DNA of 64,000 nucleotides from Verrucomicrobiota bacterium (GCA_020630975.1 JAHDID010000005.1:125493-189492); one strand, 5' to 3'; shown: positions 49,329 to 58,581, numbered from the stretch's first letter. Numbers and translations are program-made. The notes: a model not told the origin generated them from the letters alone.

Positions 49329-49338
49329 GTTAGCCAGT

Positions 49339-52221
49339 CTATTTTTGTACGAAACCAGACCCTGCTTGGCCGCCAATCACTGGAGTGAACTTTGGTGCCG
49401 ATCTTTCGGGATATTGTTTCAGATCCACCGGTTTCAGCCAGGGCTCTAGATCTGGGCCATAGATCACAAATGGGCCTTTGGGTTTGTGTTCTGGTTGAGA
49501 GGAGGCACTAAACCAAGTGAGATAGGCGCCCCATTTTGGGTGCCAGGCCATGTCGCTATCGTGCGATAGGATCGCTGAGATCATCAGAGCATGGTTGATA
49601 TCGGGTTTGGCGGTGTCCTGCCACCACGACAGGCGCGCTCGAGAGCTGTGCATGCCGGTCGGCGACGTGCCAAATCGCATCATAGCTGTACGATTGTCGG
49701 TGTAGCGGATAGCGGATAGGCCATACTTATTATCCATAGCCCACTCGAGTCTCACGTTGGTGTCTTCTTGCCAAGTCGAGAGATCCCGGCTGAGCCAGCG
49801 AGAGCTGTAGCAGAAATTGGGACCAAAATTGTTTCCAAATCTATCTTTCCAATGCAGTCCTTTTTGCACGGCTACGATTTCGTAGCTACCGCTTTGATTG
49901 GGAGGTAATAGCTGTAGGTGAACGACGGGGTATTGAAAAGAAAACTCGCCTATTTGGTGGAATTGAAAGTAATCATCAGGTTGCCAGAGTGATACCTCCG
50001 CATCGGCAGCCTCGGCTAAGACCAATCGACCACTGATGGGGTCATTGATAAAGTCGTAGTCTTCGACGTAGCGTTCTCTGACTTGTTTGGGAGCAGTCCA
50101 ATTGATAAAATCGCGCGACCAGGTCATATACAGGCGCTGCACTCTGTCTTTATTGCGATCCGAGCGAAATGCCAGCACGTACCTGCCCTGATGGTCTATC
50201 CGACAGCGTGGGCGGTTTTCTTCCCAGGCGGTGGATACTGGTAGTGCTAGGTGGCGCCGATTAGTGAAGGTCTTGCCATCTAGGCTTTCGCAGGTCCAGA
50301 TATCGCCACCCTCACTCCATAGAAGCCGGATCCGGTCATCTTCCATCAGGATCTGCGGGCGGTGATCAGGATTTGTGGACTCGAGATCTACAAGGAGAGG
50401 GGCTGGAGTCGCTGCATGGACCTCTGCCACCTGCCAGTCCTGAAATCGAACCGGATCTTTCCATGGGAATGAGACTTTGCACGGGGTTGTTTGACCGGCT
50501 TTTACTTCTACCTCGACTTCGAAGTCTGCATAGGGGATCTCAGCGCATAGCTGGCGGAACTGAGACAGGTAAGCGCGGCTATGGGGCAGAAATCTCAGCG
50601 TGTGTCTACCGGGCTCTAGAAAAGCAATGGTGCCATTGCCAGAGCGAAGCATTTGGTCGCCGGAGAAGACTCTAAAGTCATCGCTGTTGTCGCATATGAT
50701 TTCGACTTTTCCGGACTCTTTCGGGATGTCTCGATACTCAGCTAAGACTCGGATCCCAGAGTAGGTGGTATTTTTGTCCAATGGCTGCATGCCGTCGTAG
50801 CAGAGTATGCTCATCTCCACGAAGGGCACATTCGGTAGCGAAGGGACCAAGTAGCCATCCTCGGGAAATTTGTGATACTGCGGGTACTGAGAAGAGGTCA
50901 CATACACATCGGACCGTTTCACCTGTTGAATATTGAGTTGGTAGACCGTGTTGTATCCATTCGGCGCGTCTATCCATACTCGAAGAGTCTTGAATAGTTT
51001 GCCGCTAGGCGGGATCAGATGATAAGAACCCCAGCGGCGCGGTCTGCGGTAGTTTACGGCTAGCTCTGGACTCTCTTCGGTGAATTCCATAACATCGCCC
51101 CAGGGTAGATCGACAGTTTTCGGCCACGTGTGAGCAGACTCCGTGGAGCGTTTTGCGTAGATGCGGCTCCATTGGTCCCCAAGGCTGCGTCCATTAGTGA
51201 TCGTCCGGCCATTTAGGTGCTCCAGTGCTTTGTGGTAATCGCCTTGTTCGCCAAATATACGGCCCATTTTCCAGGCCGTCAGTTCCTCTGTGGTGAGGGT
51301 AGCATTTCTGAGGCGATGTTTAGCATCCGGGGCGACTTGTCTGATGTTATGGTATAGCTCCGAGAGTTCATTCGGAGCTCGGGTGAATCGTTCGAAGGTG
51401 TGTATGTATTCTTTGACGGCACCATCAGCGCTGGGATGTGTACTATGGGTGGCGAGGAAGTCCTCAAATGTAAGGCGCGCGTGCTGGTAGCGATCGGAGA
51501 AGTACTCCATCCGCCCCTGCCAGTACAGAGCGTCTGCGAAGTCGGAGGTGCTGCCTCTCGCTTGGCGGAACTTTAGCCAGGCTTCTGAGTAAATGCCTCG
51601 GTCGAATAAATCAATCCCCTCGTAAAAAGCCTTCAACGAGTCTACGCTTTCGCTCCAGGGAACTGGTCGATATGATTCTAGATTGGGTAAATTGCCTGAG
51701 TCAGATTGTTTTACTAGGAAAGCCGCGATTTCACTGGATAGCTGTTTTCGCAGTGCTAACACATCGCTCAGGTCGCTAGTGTGGTGAAATGCTTGAAGAA
51801 CCTCTCCCTGGTCTAGGTGAACGATTTGTGTGTCTATTTTTACCTGCTGAGTGGCGAGGTCGATCTGGTAGGTGCCGCTGACTAGTAGCTCTATTTTTAG
51901 AGACTTTTTGATCTCTGCCATTGGCCAGCCATAGGCTTTACGCATCATCTCTTCAGCCTTCCACTGGGTGATCATGGCGATGGATTGCATCTCCTCTCGT
52001 GCGATCACAGGGAGGTGGCTGGCGATCAAGTCGTGGGTGATCATATCGGCCAGGCCTTTTTCTAGCCAGTCCCAATCCGAATGCCCATCGGTCATTTCAA
52101 AATTGAAAACCGAAACGCCTGACTGGTCTTGGGCGTGGGCGATTTGTGCTGCGAGGAGGGCCGCGACTGCAAAAGTAACGACAGCTAAGAATGCTTTATG
52201 GCTGTGTGTGGGGTGGTCCAT
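49339..52221 (-). CDS. secreted CsgG/FlgO-like, TPR and sialidase-like multidomain protein
   Basis: The 960-residue product has a signal peptide (FLAVVTFAVAALLAAQIAHA). Residues about 35-165 resemble CsgG/FlgO-type domains (SVFNFEMTDGHSDWDWLEKG, LLVSGTYQIDLATQQVKIDT), which in other bacteria work at the outer membrane or in curli/flagellar export. Residues about 185-350 hold TPR-like helices (LKAFYEGIDLFDRGIYSEAW). Residues 390-600 are a beta-sandwich. The C-terminal 330 residues have Asp-box-like repeats of a sialidase or glycosidase propeller (RIRLLWSEGGDIWTCESLDG, RLYMTWSRDFINWTAP). It is convergent with the pseudopilin gene and could help handle a surface structure. That is inference. Confidence 0.78.
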   Translation of the reverse strand: MDHPTHSHKAFLAVVTFAVAALLAAQIAHAQDQSGVSVFNFEMTDGHSDWDWLEKGLADMITHDLIASHLPVIAREEMQSIAMITQWKAEEMMRKAYGWPMAEIKKSLKIELLVSGTYQIDLATQQVKIDTQIVHLDQGEVLQAFHHTSDLSDVLALRKQLSSEIAAFLVKQSDSGNLPNLESYRPVPWSESVDSLKAFYEGIDLFDRGIYSEAWLKFRQARGSTSDFADALYWQGRMEYFSDRYQHARLTFEDFLATHSTHPSADGAVKEYIHTFERFTRAPNELSELYHNIRQVAPDAKHRLRNATLTTEELTAWKMGRIFGEQGDYHKALEHLNGRTITNGRSLGDQWSRIYAKRSTESAHTWPKTVDLPWGDVMEFTEESPELAVNYRRPRRWGSYHLIPPSGKLFKTLRVWIDAPNGYNTVYQLNIQQVKRSDVYVTSSQYPQYHKFPEDGYLVPSLPNVPFVEMSILCYDGMQPLDKNTTYSGIRVLAEYRDIPKESGKVEIICDNSDDFRVFSGDQMLRSGNGTIAFLEPGRHTLRFLPHSRAYLSQFRQLCAEIPYADFEVEVEVKAGQTTPCKVSFPWKDPVRFQDWQVAEVHAATPAPLLVDLESTNPDHRPQILMEDDRIRLLWSEGGDIWTCESLDGKTFTNRRHLALPVSTAWEENRPRCRIDHQGRYVLAFRSDRNKDRVQRLYMTWSRDFINWTAPKQVRERYVEDYDFINDPISGRLVLAEAADAEVSLWQPDDYFQFHQIGEFSFQYPVVHLQLLPPNQSGSYEIVAVQKGLHWKDRFGNNFGPNFCYSSRWLSRDLSTWQEDTNVRLEWAMDNKYGLSAIRYTDNRTAMMRFGTSPTGMHSSRARLSWWQDTAKPDINHALMISAILSHDSDMAWHPKWGAYLTWFSASSQPEHKPKGPFVIYGPDLEPWLKPVDLKQYPERSAPKFTPVIGGQAGSGFVQK

Positions 52222-52390
52222 TATTTCTAGATCGTAGCAAATGTCGTGGTATAACTGTTGGATAGGAGTTTGCTACCCTATTGACGGTCTGTCTACTTTT
52301 GCAGGAGGGGAGGGCGGCTGCGCGTGAGGTGAGCGTCTCTTGCTCTCGACATTCCTTTCTAAATAATCTAGAAGACCATATTGTGGGAAA

Positions 52391-52792
52391 ATGTTTCGTC
52401 TGAATGAGATAGATCCTCTCTCTGTTGCGAGATGGATGTGGCGTGAGGATAGTGATCGCGATTCAGAGATGATCGATTTAGTGCTGCTATCTGAGCATAT
52501 TGATTTTCTAAAATTGCTGTCGGTTTTGGCTTACCACCCGAAATCTTCCTTTATTCCATGGTGTTTTTCGATGAATCGGTTGATCGTTGGCCAGAAAAAG
52601 GATTTTATCGTGATCTACTGGTATAGTCCTGAAGAGACCGTTACTGTTGGCTATCACATGAATGGGAAGACGGAGCCATTCGAGATTTTTTCAGGGGCCG
52701 CTTCAGAGGCTCAAGTAGTGGTTTCTAGATTTCTCGAGCTTTTTGTATCGCGGCACAAACGCCTCGCTAAAAACGGTTTAGGGAGGCAATAG
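52391..52792 (+). CDS. hypothetical protein, unknown
   Basis: The 133-residue soluble protein has a helical start (MFRLNEIDPLSVARWMWRED) and a strand-rich centre (DFIVIYWYSPEETVTVGYHM) and ends with a basic helix (RFLELFVSRHKRLAKNG). No signal peptide and no family are recognised. It stands alone between the CsgG-like gene and the DUF3060 gene. The region upstream (52222-52390) holds a solitary TACCCTATTGA (52274-52284) that matches the iteron core. Confidence 0.6.
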   Translation: MFRLNEIDPLSVARWMWREDSDRDSEMIDLVLLSEHIDFLKLLSVLAYHPKSSFIPWCFSMNRLIVGQKKDFIVIYWYSPEETVTVGYHMNGKTEPFEIFSGAASEAQVVVSRFLELFVSRHKRLAKNGLGRQ

Positions 52793-52864
52793 GCGGCGGC
52801 CCACTGTAGGCCACTGCAATTTTCTGCTGACCTAGTTGAGGCGATTTTTGATCGTGATTTCCTG

Positions 52865-53212
52865 CTACGCCACCATGGACACAGAGTTGCCATCGCCGTC
52901 GATGTTTAGCATGGGGCAGGGGCTGCCAGCGGCGGATTTGCTCCAGGCTAGGTCGTTGTCTTCGCCGCGGACTTTGGCGGCACCTAGGCTATTGACTTGG
53001 ATCTCGTTTCGAGAGCCTTGGATCCCTAGTGTTTCTACGCCTTCGGCGGAGATGCGATGACCTTCGCCGATGACGCGTACTTCATTGCAATGGCCTGTTA
53101 GGTTGACTTGGCACTCTCTGCCTGTGATCAGGACATCGCGCCCATCAGCTGGCACGAATTCGGCTGTCGGAGTGCCCGAAGTGATGACTAATTTTCCCGT
53201 GTTGTCGTTCAT
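52865..53212 (-). CDS. DUF3060 domain protein
   Basis: The 115-residue product follows the DUF3060 pattern, a right-handed beta-helix with alternating short strands: DVLITGRECQVNLTGHCNEV, RVIGEGHRISAEGVETLGI, QGSRNEIQVNSLGAAKVRG and NIDGDGNSVSMV. No signal peptide is seen, so unlike many relatives it may be cytoplasmic. Function is unknown for the family. It is separated from the next gene by a 179-bp gap that becomes AT-rich (53280-53390). Confidence 0.83.
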   Translation of the reverse strand: MNDNTGKLVITSGTPTAEFVPADGRDVLITGRECQVNLTGHCNEVRVIGEGHRISAEGVETLGIQGSRNEIQVNSLGAAKVRGEDNDLAWSKSAAGSPCPMLNIDGDGNSVSMVA

Positions 53213-53391
53213 GTGTGTGTTGAGGGGGAGGTTAGTAGAGGAGCTCTCACGAAGCAGCCCTTCGGGTAAGGCGCTTCATAAAATTATTAGATGATTTCGC
53301 ATAATCTTTTTAGGTTTTCAATCATTCCTTAGCTAAGAGAAGTTAAACATTTTATTCTGGTAAATTTCTAGACTCACCAGATCTTTCTAGT

Positions 53392-54012
53392 ATGCCGACG
53401 CTGAAGCTGGAATACCAAGGAGACCCAATCGAGTGTGGGATCAGCAAAGTCGATCGTAGTAAGCTCTACGGATATCGAAAGACGGAGATCCTAGATGAGC
53501 AGGATAGGCTGTGTCAGGCGGCGACTCTGGCTAGTGATGGGCGCACGCTGATACCGGCAGGCGGGGTGGCGCTGGCTTACCTGTCGCCTAGTGGCTCTTG
53601 GCGCGAGAAATCCGAGCTGACAGCCACTGATATGAGTGGCAATGCCATCGAGGGTGTCACTTCGACTTTTAAAGAAATCGTCGATCTCTCGACTGAGGCG
53701 ACGGCGGAAGATTTTCTCGATCACAATATCCGCATGGTCTACCAGCTGTCGCCTGAGGAGGGTTTCGATTTTCCTGCAGCCTTGCTGGAGGCGTTGGAGG
53801 CGGGCAAGATTTTCACCTTTCCGTTCAGCTATCGAGGCGGGCTGACAGCGGACACCGCGTTTCTCCTGACGGCTAGCGATGGTGGGGTATGGATGCTGAT
53901 CGGCAACAAGACCGACGTGCATCATCTGTCCTACGAGCAGAGCAAAGGAGTAGCTGTGGAGGAAGGCGAAACGGACGAGGACGAAGAAGACTTAGATTTT
54001 AACTTATTCTAA
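53392..54012 (+). CDS. conserved-looking hypothetical protein with acidic tail
   Basis: The 206-residue soluble protein has an N-terminal mixed domain (MPTLKLEYQGDPIECGISKV, LIPAGGVALAYLSPSG), a central helical stretch and a final 25-residue acidic tail (EEGETDEDEEDLDFNLF). No family is recognised. It is upstream of accD by 135 bp, on the same strand. The acidic tail could be an interaction module, but no function can be claimed. Confidence 0.72.
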   Translation: MPTLKLEYQGDPIECGISKVDRSKLYGYRKTEILDEQDRLCQAATLASDGRTLIPAGGVALAYLSPSGSWREKSELTATDMSGNAIEGVTSTFKEIVDLSTEATAEDFLDHNIRMVYQLSPEEGFDFPAALLEALEAGKIFTFPFSYRGGLTADTAFLLTASDGGVWMLIGNKTDVHHLSYEQSKGVAVEEGETDEDEEDLDFNLF

Positions 54013-54147
54013 CTATCAGGAAGCGTTAGATTTGCGCCACATTAGCGAGAGGTTTTTCGTTTGTGAAACGTGGTTTCTCCGCTATGGTCCTCCAAGATTT
54101 CACCCTCGTAGAAACACTCAAACTATACAGGAAAGGCCTCTCATACC

Positions 54148-54999
54148 ATGCCAATTTTCAAGCGCAGATCGATCAGCCAGCTCGGGAAGAAAAAGGATAA
54201 CGTCCCTGAGGGATTGTGGAAGAAGTGCCCTTCCTGTAGCGAGATGGTCGACGAGATCACCCTGAAGCAGCGCCACCGCGTCTGTCACAAGTGCGATTAC
54301 CACTTCACGCTGTCGGCTCCTGAGCGTATCGAGATGCTTTGCGATCCGGATACATTCGAGGAGATCGATGCCAATCTGGAGACGGTCAACACTCTCGGTT
54401 TCAAGGATTACCTCGAGAAGGTAAAGGGCTACCAGAAGAAGACAGGCCTGAAAGAAGCTGTCGTGACTGGTCGCTGTGAGATCGCCGGAGCGCCTACAGC
54501 GATCGGTATCATGGATTTTCGCTTCCTAGCATCGAGCATGGGTTCGGTCGCTGGAGAGAAGATCACTCGCGCCATCGAGATGGCGACCGCTGAGCGTCGC
54601 GGTTTGGTTCTAGTCTGTGCATCGGGTGGGGCTCGCATGCACGAGGGCATCCTGAGTCTCATGCAGATGGCTAAGACTAGTGGAGCACTGGCACGTCACG
54701 CTGATGCGGGTTTGCCCTATATCACAGTGCTGACTCATCCTACCACTGGTGGTGTGACTGCGAGTTTTGCGACTTTGGGCGATGTGATCGTAGCTGAGCC
54801 CAAGTGTATGATCGGTTTCGCTGGTCCTCGCGTGGTGAAAGAGACCACTCACCAGGATCTGCCTCCGGGCTTCCAGACCGCAGAATTCCTCAAGGAGCAT
54901 GGTTTGGTCGATATGATCCTCGATCGTAGCAACATGCGCGATACCCTTGGCTTCCTACTGAACTTCATGCTGAAGGGCAGTAACAAGAAGGCGGCTTAA
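54148..54999 (+). CDS. accD: acetyl-CoA carboxylase carboxyltransferase subunit beta
   Basis: Makes malonyl-CoA for fatty acid synthesis together with AccA, AccB and AccC. The N-terminal zinc finger CPSC...CHKC (about 28-50) is followed by the crotonase-fold carboxyltransferase domain: MDFRFLASSMGSVAGEKITR near 113, LVLVCASGGARMHEGILSLM near 150, and THPTTGGVTASFATLGD near 190. The length (283) is normal for the beta subunit. The gene is monocistronic on this strand and its stop overlaps the convergent ABC1 gene by 4 bp. Confidence 0.97.
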   Translation: MPIFKRRSISQLGKKKDNVPEGLWKKCPSCSEMVDEITLKQRHRVCHKCDYHFTLSAPERIEMLCDPDTFEEIDANLETVNTLGFKDYLEKVKGYQKKTGLKEAVVTGRCEIAGAPTAIGIMDFRFLASSMGSVAGEKITRAIEMATAERRGLVLVCASGGARMHEGILSLMQMAKTSGALARHADAGLPYITVLTHPTTGGVTASFATLGDVIVAEPKCMIGFAGPRVVKETTHQDLPPGFQTAEFLKEHGLVDMILDRSNMRDTLGFLLNFMLKGSNKKAA

Positions 55000-56333
55000 A
55001 AATAGTCCAGTACAGGCTTCTCCGTTTTTACTCTGGCTCCTAGTAGACCCATCAGAGAGTAGAGGCCGAAGTAGGCTCTATTGAGGTAGATGGAGTGGGC
55101 GGAGCCGCGGGCGGTTTTCATGCTGCGCATCTCTTCGTTTTGGCTGTGCTCTTCGCCCATTTGGTAGATTTCGGCCATGTAGCTCTCGTCGCCGAAATCG
55201 AAGCTGCCGTGGTGAAAGGGGCGTCCTAGTAGCTCGGTGCCGCGCATGGCATTTTCGATGATGACTTGTCGCTCTCGCTCGGAGTCCTCGTCGCTGACGA
55301 TTTCTAGGGTGCGTAGGGCGGCTTCGAATCTGGCGGGATCGTCGAGTAGGTCGGCATCGAGAAACTCGAAGTAGTCGCGATGGAAATCATCGGGGATTTG
55401 CTTGGTGCAGCCAAAGTCGAGGACTACCACTTGGTCGTCGGCATCGACGAGAAAATTTCCCGGATGAGGGTCGGCGTGGAAGAGCTTGAGGATGTGGATC
55501 TGGTGATGGTAGAAATCCCAGATCGCCTGGCCGACTCGGTCGCGGGTGGGTTGGTCGGGATCGCGAGCTACGAACTGATCGAGTGGCAAGCCATCGATCC
55601 AGTCCATGGTGATGATGCGGCTACTGCTATACTCGGGGTAGTAGCTGGGGAAGCGCACGCCTGAGACTTGCTGAGTCTGCTGCGATAGCTCGATGGAGCG
55701 CTCTAGCTCGGTGGTGTAGTCGGTCTCTTCGAGCAGTTTGGCCTGCACTTCGCGGAAGTAGGGTTCCACATCGGCATCCTTTAGGCCGAGTATCTGCAGG
55801 GCGATCGGCTTGACCACGGCTAGGTCGCTATTCAGGCTGTCGGCCACGCCAGGGTACTGCACCTTCACAGCGTAGGTGTGTTCGCCTTTGGTGGCTCGGT
55901 GGACTTGGCCGATCGAGGCGCCGTGGATGGCGGATTGGGAGAACGTATCGAAGATCTCGCTGGGACCTTTGCCAAACTCTCGGCGAAAGGTTTTTACCAC
56001 CAAGGGATAGGAAAGGGGTGGGGCGGAGTATTGCGCCTGGGCGAAGTGCTGCCGGTAGGCATCGGGGAGCATGTTTTTGTCGATGCTGAGCATCTGGGCG
56101 ACCTTCAGTGGGCCGCCTTTTAGCTTGGAAAAGGTCCGATACACGGTGGAGGCATTGGCCTCGTGCAGATCGTCGATCGCAGGTTCGGCGCCGACGGCGC
56201 GTTTGCCGTAGTGTTTCAGGTAGTTTACGCCGACTTGTGCGCCAGCACCGGCGAGTGCTGCGACTCGAGTGACTTTGCCGGAGGTGATTTTTTCTTGGTC
56301 GCCGGTATCCGAGATCGGGGTGGTGGAGCTCAT
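54996..56333 (-). CDS. ABC1/UbiB-family atypical kinase
   Basis: The 445-residue product carries the ABC1 family motifs: KxGQ-like segment LKGGPLKVAQMLSIDKNMLP (about 73-92), AYAVKVQYPGVADSLNSDL near 150 (Val-Lys of the ATP site), the catalytic-loop equivalent LFHADPHPGNFLVD near 287 and VVLDFGCTKQIPDDF (DFG) near 303. UbiB-like members bind ATP and support quinone synthesis or lipid transport. The 10-bp distance to the TetR gene upstream suggests one transcript. Its last 4 bp overlap accD convergently. Confidence 0.92.
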   Translation of the reverse strand: MSSTTPISDTGDQEKITSGKVTRVAALAGAGAQVGVNYLKHYGKRAVGAEPAIDDLHEANASTVYRTFSKLKGGPLKVAQMLSIDKNMLPDAYRQHFAQAQYSAPPLSYPLVVKTFRREFGKGPSEIFDTFSQSAIHGASIGQVHRATKGEHTYAVKVQYPGVADSLNSDLAVVKPIALQILGLKDADVEPYFREVQAKLLEETDYTTELERSIELSQQTQQVSGVRFPSYYPEYSSSRIITMDWIDGLPLDQFVARDPDQPTRDRVGQAIWDFYHHQIHILKLFHADPHPGNFLVDADDQVVVLDFGCTKQIPDDFHRDYFEFLDADLLDDPARFEAALRTLEIVSDEDSERERQVIIENAMRGTELLGRPFHHGSFDFGDESYMAEIYQMGEEHSQNEEMRSMKTARGSAHSIYLNRAYFGLYSLMGLLGARVKTEKPVLDYF

Positions 56334-56343
56334 ATTTGGGTCG

Positions 56344-57003
56344 TTATGCGCTGGGTTGTTGGTCTTTTCCCCATGTCCGGCCTGAGAGAAAGCGTACCAG
56401 ATCGACGGCGGAGTCGAGGGCTGAGGTGCCGATCAGGTCGAAGCCGAGTTTCACCGACTTCTCGATGTAGGCATCGGTCCGCTCAAAGCCCTGGCTATCG
56501 TCGCGGAGATTGAAATCGATCGCTGATAGGAAGTGGAGAAACATCGCTCCCGGATAGGTGTGGGCCACCTTGCCACGGCAGGGTAGCTCGCCTCGATCGA
56601 CTCCTGTGGCGATGATCCTGCGGGCAAAGTCGCAAAACTCATCGTGCATCAGTCGCAGCTGGCTGGGTGGGGTCTGCAGTGGCTGCCTGCTGGGGCGAGG
56701 GAAGCGGACGAGAAAGAAGGAGCGATGATCGAGCACTTTCTCGAAGTAGGCGTAGTAGAAAGTGAGCAGTCGGTGGTGGGCGGAAAAGTCTGTCCACTCC
56801 TCGCCGGAGGATATCGCCTCGATGGTCGCGCGAGTCAGATCCCGCCAGATCCCTGCCTCCAGAGCCTCGAATGAGGCAAACTGCCCGAAAAACTCTCGCT
56901 CCGAGATGTCGAGATCCTTGGCGAAACGGTAAACGGACCCCGGTGGCTCGCCATGCTCGAGGACGGTCTCGATGTAGCGTTGGATGATTTGGTTCTTTTC
57001 CAT
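56344..57003 (-). CDS. TetR/AcrR-family regulator
   Basis: The 219-residue product has a TetR-like N-terminal helix-turn-helix (IIQRYIETVLEHGEPPGSVY, then RFAKDLDISEREFFGQFASF) and a helical ligand/dimer domain (EEWTDFSAHHRLLTFYYAYF). It precedes the ABC1 kinase gene by 10 bp, so it may control its own operon. The ligand is unknown. The intergenic gap to the SHD1 gene (57004-57135) holds its promoter on one side and the GntR operator on the other. Confidence 0.85.
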   Translation of the reverse strand: MEKNQIIQRYIETVLEHGEPPGSVYRFAKDLDISEREFFGQFASFEALEAGIWRDLTRATIEAISSGEEWTDFSAHHRLLTFYYAYFEKVLDHRSFFLVRFPRPSRQPLQTPPSQLRLMHDEFCDFARRIIATGVDRGELPCRGKVAHTYPGAMFLHFLSAIDFNLRDDSQGFERTDAYIEKSVKLGFDLIGTSALDSAVDLVRFLSGRTWGKDQQPSA

Positions 57004-57102
57004 CAGGACAGGATACGTATCGGCGTTTCAAAAAGCCCACGCCGACTGGCGGGAAAATCGAGGGCGGGTCTGAAAATTTAAAAAACTCACACTTAGGTGT
57101 TG

Positions 57103-57131
57103 CAAGTGTTACATGTATTGTGTAACACTTG
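57103..57131. promoter_or_regulatory. palindromic operator, GntR/YtrA-type, upstream of SHD1 gene
   Basis: CAAGTGTTACA (57103-57113) and TGTAACACTTG (57121-57131) are a perfect 11-bp inverted repeat with a 7-bp spacer. It ends 4 nt before the ATG at 57136. The operator-like repeat before the GntR gene (58155-58183) has the same arm and spacer lengths. TTGCAA upstream and TGTAAC may serve as -35/-10 boxes, giving a nearly leaderless mRNA. Confidence 0.82.
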
Positions 57132-57135
57132 TATC

Positions 57136-58020
57136 ATGATTGTTAATCCTATTATCTTCTGGTGTTGTAATTCTGGTTTTGAAAGCTTGATACAGGTTTG
57201 TCGAAATGCTCTTGTGAACAGGTGGTCCTGCGGTGTAGGTTTGCCTTCACTGTTTATTCTCTTGAGTTTGCTCGTTTTGAACGTCTCGGTGCCGGCTCAA
57301 GAACCGCGGATTTGGACTGATGCCAAAGGGAGACAGGTGGAGGCTAGCTTAGTTGGCTTTGAGGACCCTCGCACTATATTGCTGCAGCTTGGGGATGGGC
57401 GCACTCTGCCATTTCCGATTGCAAACCTAAACTCTAGCGATCATTCATTTGCCAAAAGCCAACACGTAGCTTTTGAAAAAAGAAAAAAGTCCGCAGAATC
57501 AAAGCCGACTCAGGCTATTGATTGGAATAAGCCGGCTAATTCGGATCGATTTTGCATACGAAGTATTAGGCGTTCGAATTCACCTGGTTATGTGGCGACC
57601 AAGGAGGGTGGTTGGCAATATCGGCAAAAATGTATCTGTGTTAGAATCCAGTATAAAGGGCGATCGGATGTCGAGCACCCAGTGGTAAAAGGGTATTTTT
57701 ATGATAGGGATGGCGAGCTCATTGAGACCTATGAAAAACCACCTAGCCAGCAAGAAGATAATGGTCAATACATTTCGCAACCAAGGTTTTTAAAAAGTCG
57801 AGATGATTATGAATTCTACTATCCTTTGACCCGTTTTCTTGAGGAGTCTGACTGGGCGACTTTTGTGATTGTATTTGGTTCAGGTAAGGAATTCTCGGTC
57901 GACAGTTTCCCTAAGCGGAGTTTTAAAACCTTGGCATTTGCAGAGAAATCCTTGGTTTTTCCAAAAGGGGAGACTGCTATATCTACCATGACTATGGTCA
58001 AGTCAGATGGGCGCAGATAG
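57136..58020 (+). CDS. secreted SHD1-domain protein
   Basis: ATG 57136 is chosen because the ATG at 57097 would place the start upstream of the operator. A signal-anchor-like stretch (LPSLFILLSLLVLNVSVPAQ) is preceded by about 35 residues with a Cys-rich start, so the signal is long. The SHD1 domain follows directly (RIWTDAKGRQVEASLVGFED, LQLGDGRTLPFPIANLNSSD), typical of planctomycete and verrucomicrobial secreted proteins. The C-terminal 130 residues form an unassigned beta-rich domain (GYFYDRDGELIETYEKPPSQ). It lies 168 bp before the GntR gene and has its own GntR-type operator, suggesting joint regulation with the transporter operon. Confidence 0.8.
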   Translation: MIVNPIIFWCCNSGFESLIQVCRNALVNRWSCGVGLPSLFILLSLLVLNVSVPAQEPRIWTDAKGRQVEASLVGFEDPRTILLQLGDGRTLPFPIANLNSSDHSFAKSQHVAFEKRKKSAESKPTQAIDWNKPANSDRFCIRSIRRSNSPGYVATKEGGWQYRQKCICVRIQYKGRSDVEHPVVKGYFYDRDGELIETYEKPPSQQEDNGQYISQPRFLKSRDDYEFYYPLTRFLEESDWATFVIVFGSGKEFSVDSFPKRSFKTLAFAEKSLVFPKGETAISTMTMVKSDGRR

Positions 58021-58154
58021 CTGGAGTATCGTGGTGAATCCGCTTAGCGGGTCTGCAGAGGTCAATTTGGTAATGAACGGTTTGGTTTTCGTAGTGAAAA
58101 GAAATTGTTCTATAAATTTAGAAGGTAACCCTGAAAAAAACTAAAAATTTCTTG

Positions 58155-58183
58155 CAGGTGTTACAGGTGTAATATAACAGTTA
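58155..58183. promoter_or_regulatory. operator-like repeat upstream of GntR gene
   Basis: CAGGTGTTACA (58155-58165), a 7-nt spacer and TATAACAGTTA (58173-58183) match the geometry of the operator at 57103-57131; the left arms agree at 10 of 11 positions. It ends 5 nt before the GTG start at 58189. TATAAC inside the right arm could be the -10 box. Autoregulation is expected for this family. Confidence 0.72.
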
Positions 58184-58188
58184 GTGTC

Positions 58189-58581
58189 GTGATTCCGTTT
58201 ATAATAACTCTTCGTCCTGGTAAGCCGGTTTTTGATCAACTAGTGCAAGCCTTTCATCATGCCCTTGTGAGTGGTCAGTTGCGCGATGGGGATAGTTTCC
58301 CATCGGTGCGGGCTCTTAGCCGAGAGCTAAAGATCAGTCCTACTACAGCGCACAAGGTCGTCGCACATCTAAAAGACCGAGGGTTCCTAGTATCGTTACC
58401 TGGTGTGGGGATGCAGGTGTCGGCTCCTCAGTTGCCTGACCTTGAGGCCCGATTGGTCTTGCTAGAAGGCTCGGCTCGGCGGGTGATTCGCGAGGCTCGA
58501 GACCTTTCTGTGTCGAAAGCGGAGCTGGCGCAGCTGTTGGACAGGCTTTGGTCTGAGGGTAGCCCAGACAATGATCAATAA
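58189..58581 (+). CDS. GntR-family regulator, YtrA subfamily
   Basis: Starts with GTG at 58189. The 130-residue size is that of YtrA-type regulators, which lack a large effector domain. The winged helix covers VFDQLVQAFHHALVSGQLRD, SFPSVRALSRELKISPTTAH and KVVAHLKDRGFLVSLPGVGM, followed by a 40-residue helical dimerisation tail. YtrA members repress ABC transporter operons, often cell-envelope stress-related. The next gene, an ABC ATPase, starts 38 bp downstream, which fits that arrangement. Confidence 0.93.
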   Translation: MIPFIITLRPGKPVFDQLVQAFHHALVSGQLRDGDSFPSVRALSRELKISPTTAHKVVAHLKDRGFLVSLPGVGMQVSAPQLPDLEARLVLLEGSARRVIREARDLSVSKAELAQLLDRLWSEGSPDNDQ

